DNA of 8,131 bases from Anaerolineae bacterium (lineage in GTDB: Bacteria > Chloroflexota > Anaerolineae > B4-G1): NCBI GenBank assembly GCA_030620125.1, contig JAUXFI010000082.1:1-8131 (forward strand), given 5' to 3'. Shown in pieces: positions 5,673 through 8,131 of this stretch; the stretch's first letter is position 1, and every line of letters begins with the position of its first letter. A program made the position numbers and the translations under genes. The notes beneath the pieces are model-generated. The model was not told where the DNA came from. It was given only the letters and a program-made list of their open reading frames with translations, and searched no databases.

Positions 5673-5709
5673 AGTCAATGACAAATGAGTAAATGAACAA
5701 ATGACAAAT
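5673..5709. repeat. Degenerate 7-8-bp tandem repeat (ATTTGTC type)
   Basis: On the minus strand five consecutive units read ATTTGTC, ATTTGTTC, ATTTACTC, ATTTGTC and ATTGACT, filling half of the gap between the radical SAM and Memo-like genes and ending just before the Memo-like gene's Shine-Dalgarno site. It is AT-rich in a GC-rich setting. Short heptad-type tandem repeats of this kind are known in cyanobacteria and other phyla as intergenic elements; their function is unclear. Confidence 0.6.
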
Positions 5710-5735
5710 CTCAAAGGCAGGTCGCTAACCGCTGA

Positions 5736-6758
5736 TCAAGACCACACTCCCGGAATGGCGTGACCGCACTGGGGACACACGCCCCGTTCGCGCCACAACT
5801 CTTTCACACTGTACCAGTAACGCTGGATCAGCTTTTGACCACACTGAGGACAATACGTGCTTTCTCGATCCGCATCCATCACGTTGCCGACGTAGACGTA
5901 GCGCAGCCCGGCCTGTTTGCCGATCTCGTAGGCGCGAGCCAGCAACGGCGTGGAGGTCGGTGGACGGTCGAGCATCTCGTAATCGGGGTGAAAGGCGCTC
6001 ACGTGCCAGACTATATCTGGATCCACCTCCGCCAGCCACTCGGTCATCGCCCGCAGCTCGTCCTCGGAGTCGTTGAGACCGGGGATCAGCAGCGTGGTGA
6101 CCTCGATCCAGATGTCAGTCTCGCGGGCGATGTAGGCGATGTTGCGTTTGACCGGCTCCAGCCGTGCCTGGCACTGCTCGCGGTAGAACTTTTTCCCAAA
6201 GGCTTTGAGATCCACGTTGATGCCGTCCAGGTAGGGTTCGATCATATCGAGTGCAGCCCGCGACATGTAGCCATTGGAGACGTAGATGTTCTTGATCCCG
6301 TGCTCGTGGGCCAGTTTCGCCGTATCGTAGTTGTACTCGAAGAAAATGGTAGGCTCGTTGTAGGTGTAGGCGATCATCGAGATGTGGTCCTTGAGACAGG
6401 TATTGACGAGCGCCTCGGGCGCATACTGCTGTCCCAGGCAGTCACGTTGCTCGTCCAGATCGCGCATCTGCGACATCTGCCAGTTCTGGCAGAAGGAACA
6501 GCGAAAATTGCAGCCATAGGTACCGATGGAGAGAACGTCGCCACGGGGCATAAAGTGGAAAAGCGGCTTCTTCTCGATAGGGTCTACGTGAACGGCAACG
6601 GGGTTTCCGTAGACGACCAGGTAGAGCGTGCCGTCAGTATTCCGGCGCACGCCGCACTTGCCTGTCTCACCCGGCTTGATGGCGCAAAAGTGCTCGCAGA
6701 CCTGGCACTGCACAGCGCCGCCAGAAAGCGACTTGACGAGATATGCCTCCTTGTGCAT
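5736..6758 (-). CDS. amrS: AmmeMemoRadiSam system radical SAM enzyme
   Basis: The 340-residue product carries the radical SAM cluster motif CX3CX2C in GCNFRCSFCQNW (Cys83, Cys87, Cys90), which binds the [4Fe-4S] cluster that cleaves S-adenosylmethionine. An N-terminal cysteine group (Cys18, Cys21, Cys25, Cys35; CQVCEHFCAI...GKCGVR) and the segment HFMPRGDVLSIGTYGC (68-83) are typical of this PflA-related subfamily. YTYNEPTIFFEY (131-142), NVDLKAF (181-187) and SAFHPDY (254-260) are further family blocks. The C-terminus ends in a probable zinc ribbon (Cys303, Cys306, Cys328, Cys331). Length and motifs look complete. Substrate and product are unknown; by analogy it may install a radical or modify a small molecule or a partner protein. 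ATG 6758 has AGGAGG (minus 6771-6766) 7 nt upstream. Its own promoter lies in the 79-bp gap to the upstream kinase. The symbol labels the system component only. Confidence 0.94.
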   Translation of the reverse strand: MHKEAYLVKSLSGGAVQCQVCEHFCAIKPGETGKCGVRRNTDGTLYLVVYGNPVAVHVDPIEKKPLFHFMPRGDVLSIGTYGCNFRCSFCQNWQMSQMRDLDEQRDCLGQQYAPEALVNTCLKDHISMIAYTYNEPTIFFEYNYDTAKLAHEHGIKNIYVSNGYMSRAALDMIEPYLDGINVDLKAFGKKFYREQCQARLEPVKRNIAYIARETDIWIEVTTLLIPGLNDSEDELRAMTEWLAEVDPDIVWHVSAFHPDYEMLDRPPTSTPLLARAYEIGKQAGLRYVYVGNVMDADRESTYCPQCGQKLIQRYWYSVKELWRERGVCPQCGHAIPGVWS

Positions 6759-6778
6759 CGGCGGTCCTCCTGAGATAT

Positions 6779-6787
6779 ATTATAGCA
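6779..6787 (-). promoter_or_regulatory. Extended -10 promoter of the AmmeMemoRadiSam genes
   Basis: On the minus strand TGCTATAAT occupies 6787-6779, a perfect -10 with the TGn extension and no recognisable -35. Transcription would start near 6772, directly at the AGGAGG (6771-6766) and only about 14 nt before the ATG, giving an unusually short leader. It shares the 13-mer TTGTGCTATAATA (6790-6778 here) with the DUF3048 gene promoter. Confidence 0.65.
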
Positions 6788-6837
6788 CAAAAACGGGCAG
6801 CCGGGGCATATTCTTCCTCTCACTTGCAGCAAGTTAC

Positions 6838-7809
6838 TCAGCCAATCTGCGCCAGCGCCACCGCCGCCGCCCCCAACACACCCACGTTGTCGCCCAGCTC
6901 TGCCCGCACGACGCGCACCGCTTGCGCTGGTGTGCGAAGGGCACGCAGGCCGACGACACGCCTCACCGGCACAAAGAGCGCATCTCCTATGTTCGTCATC
7001 CCGCCGCCGATGACGATGAGTTGCGGGTTGAACAGGTTGACCAGATTGGCCATCCCAAGCCCCAGGTAGTTCATCGCCTCGGCCAGAATGTCCTGCGCTT
7101 CTACGTCTCCCTGGTCGGCGGCCTCGGCGACCAGTTTCGCCGTGATGCGCTCCGGCTCGCCTCCCGACAGGTCGGCGATCAACGTCGGCGCGCCACGGGC
7201 CACACGCTCGCGTGCCTGGCGCGCAATGGCCGTGCCGGAGGCCAGCGCCTCCAGGCAGCCTCGGTTTCCACAAGGGCAACGCGGCCCATAAGGAATGACT
7301 GTAGTGTGGCCGATCTCGCCCGCCATCCCGCTGACCCCGTGATACAACTTCCCGTCGAGGATCAGCCCCCCACCGATGCCGGTGCTGACGGTGACATAGA
7401 TCATGTGACCCACGCCCCGCCCGGCGCCAAAGCGGTGCTCGCCCAGCGCCGCCGCGTTGGCGTCGTTCTCCAGAAAGGTCGTGATGCCCAATTCATCTTT
7501 GATCAATTGCTTGAGCGGCACACGATCCCAGCCAGGCAGGTTGGGTGGGGCCACCACCACACCCGCCTCGACGTCAAGGGGGCCTGGCGCGCCGATGCCC
7601 ACTGCCGTCACCTGCGCCTGGTCCACCCCCGCCTGGGCCATCACCCGGCGAGCGGCGTCCAGCATACGCCCGATGACCGCCTGCAACCCCTCTGCTGCGC
7701 GGGTCTCCCGGTAGTCGTGAGCGATGATTTTCCCAGCACTGTCCACCACGGCGGTGCTGATCTTGGTGCCGCCCAGGTCAATGCCAACGATGATCTGCTC
7801 AGAAACCAT
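6838..7809 (-). CDS. ROK family sugar kinase (glucokinase-like)
   Basis: The 323-residue product phosphorylates a hexose with ATP, by family. VGIDLGGTK (8-16) is the N-terminal phosphate-binding motif; GIGAPGPLD (71-79), ENDANAAALGE (114-124, with Asp116 as the expected catalytic base), STGIGGGLILDGKLYHG (142-158) and GEIGH (164-168) follow. The ROK zinc site is complete: His168, Cys178, Cys180, Cys185 in CPCGNRGCLE. VIGGGM (266-271) is near the C-terminal nucleotide region. There is no N-terminal helix-turn-helix, so it is a kinase rather than a ROK repressor. Glucose, N-acetylglucosamine and mannose kinases share these motifs and cannot be separated by eye. ATG 7809 has GGAGG (minus 7819-7815) 5 nt upstream; in-frame ATGs at 7821 and 7833 are less well placed. 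It precedes the AmmeMemoRadiSam genes on the same strand with its own promoter; a functional link is not evident. Confidence 0.9.
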   Translation of the reverse strand: MVSEQIIVGIDLGGTKISTAVVDSAGKIIAHDYRETRAAEGLQAVIGRMLDAARRVMAQAGVDQAQVTAVGIGAPGPLDVEAGVVVAPPNLPGWDRVPLKQLIKDELGITTFLENDANAAALGEHRFGAGRGVGHMIYVTVSTGIGGGLILDGKLYHGVSGMAGEIGHTTVIPYGPRCPCGNRGCLEALASGTAIARQARERVARGAPTLIADLSGGEPERITAKLVAEAADQGDVEAQDILAEAMNYLGLGMANLVNLFNPQLIVIGGGMTNIGDALFVPVRRVVGLRALRTPAQAVRVVRAELGDNVGVLGAAAVALAQIG

Positions 7810-7860
7810 GTCTCCCTCCATCCTGCTGCCCACCTGTCTTCAGTTTCAGTCCTGGCCCCC

Positions 7861-7889
7861 TGTATAGCATAGAGCCTCCCCTGTGTCAA
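7861..7889 (-). promoter_or_regulatory. Sigma70-type promoter of the ROK kinase gene
   Basis: On the minus strand a perfect TTGACA (7889-7884) is followed by a 17-bp spacer and TATACA (7866-7861), which is preceded by TGC (extended -10 feature). The predicted start lies near 7854, about 45 nt before ATG 7809. Confidence 0.65.
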
Positions 7890-7990
7890 GTCAGCGCTCG
7901 CTCCTACTCCCCTACTTCTATGAACAAACGTAAGCATTCAGGCCACCTTCTCGGAAGCTGAAAATTGGCCGCTATGGTCCCTTTAGCCTA

Positions 7991-8019
7991 TTGACATCGC
8001 CGCGCTCTGAGTATATACT
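7991..8019 (+). promoter_or_regulatory. Near-consensus sigma70 promoter for a gene beyond the right edge
   Basis: TTGACA (7991-7996), a 17-bp spacer, and TATACT (8014-8019) make the strongest promoter match in the window. Transcription would start near 8026 on the plus strand, divergent from the ROK kinase promoter about 100 bp away, and reach the Shine-Dalgarno site at the right edge. Confidence 0.75.
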
Positions 8020-8025
8020 CTGATT

Positions 8026-8131
8026 TGGAACGGGAGAGTGCTTTCAGTTCTCCCGAGTACCGGCGCACCCCCTTTTTTCACAGTATTCTCTACTTTAGCC
8101 CCCAGCAACTTGGGGAGCATCCAAAGGAGAA
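8026..8131 (+). other. Structured 5' leader with Shine-Dalgarno at window edge
   Basis: After the plus promoter at least 105 nt of leader precede a gene outside the window. CGGGAGA (8031-8037) pairs with TCTCCCG (8049-8055) around an 11-nt loop, a T6 run occurs at 8073-8078, and CCCCA (8100-8104) pairs with TGGGG (8111-8115). AAAGGAG (8123-8129) is a strong ribosome binding site whose start codon should lie a few bases past the end. No known riboswitch class was recognised. The remaining gap (7890-7990) shows no gene. Confidence 0.5.

Noticed and set aside
5760..6773. A 337-codon plus-strand frame opposite the radical SAM gene
   Set aside because: The reverse strand carries all expected radical SAM motifs; the plus frame shows only mirrored composition and no ribosome site.
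6822..6834. ACTTG-CAG-CAAGT hairpin after the ROK kinase as terminator
   Set aside because: Only five base pairs and no T-run on either strand; too weak to call.
6628..7872. A 414-codon plus-strand open frame over the radical SAM and ROK genes
   Set aside because: It is antisense to two genes with complete family motifs; its translation is Arg/His/Pro rich with no recognisable domain. GC-rich genes commonly leave open antisense frames.
8026..8131. Known riboswitch (c-di-GMP, fluoride, ZTP, preQ1, T-box, yybP)
   Set aside because: None of the core conserved sequences of these classes could be found in the leader.

Overview
The window reads as chromosomal DNA of a GC-rich bacterium, most likely a Chloroflexota (Anaerolineae-like) lineage. 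This is inferred from the Pro/Thr-rich linker after a lipobox, good Shine-Dalgarno sites combined with TGnTATAAT-type promoters, a GC-rich palindromic repeat inside a gene, and the family mix. No rRNA, tRNA, transposase or CRISPR array was seen, so the assignment is tentative.

Left part (1-1652, minus strand): the first 550 residues of a large DNA-methyltransferase-like protein with a zinc ribbon and altered catalytic motifs. It runs off the left edge and carries an in-frame GC-rich palindrome. Next (1653-2323) is an AT-richer intergenic block with divergent promoter candidates. It holds a 24-codon ORF that looks like an internally deleted toxin gene, overlapping an intact DUF2283 gene (the usual small partner), and two prominent inverted repeats.

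Middle (2324-4219, plus strand): a DUF3048/YerB-like lipoprotein gene followed 51 bp later by a gene for an unrecognised 221-residue protein. Between this lipoprotein's promoter and start codon lies an unusual architecture: a near-perfect inverted repeat pairs the Shine-Dalgarno region with sequence upstream of the -10 box.

Right part (4251-7809, minus strand, read right to left): a ROK-family sugar kinase, then the three components of the AmmeMemoRadiSam module (radical SAM enzyme, Memo-like protein B, AMMECR1-like protein A) in tight order. The radical SAM gene has its own extended -10 promoter, so the trio can be transcribed apart from the kinase. The module is widely conserved, but I know of no settled biochemical reaction for it, which makes it the most biologically open system here.

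Right edge (7834-8131): a minus promoter for the kinase and a divergent near-consensus plus promoter. The plus promoter is followed by a leader of at least 100 nt with hairpins, ending in a Shine-Dalgarno site for a gene just outside the window.
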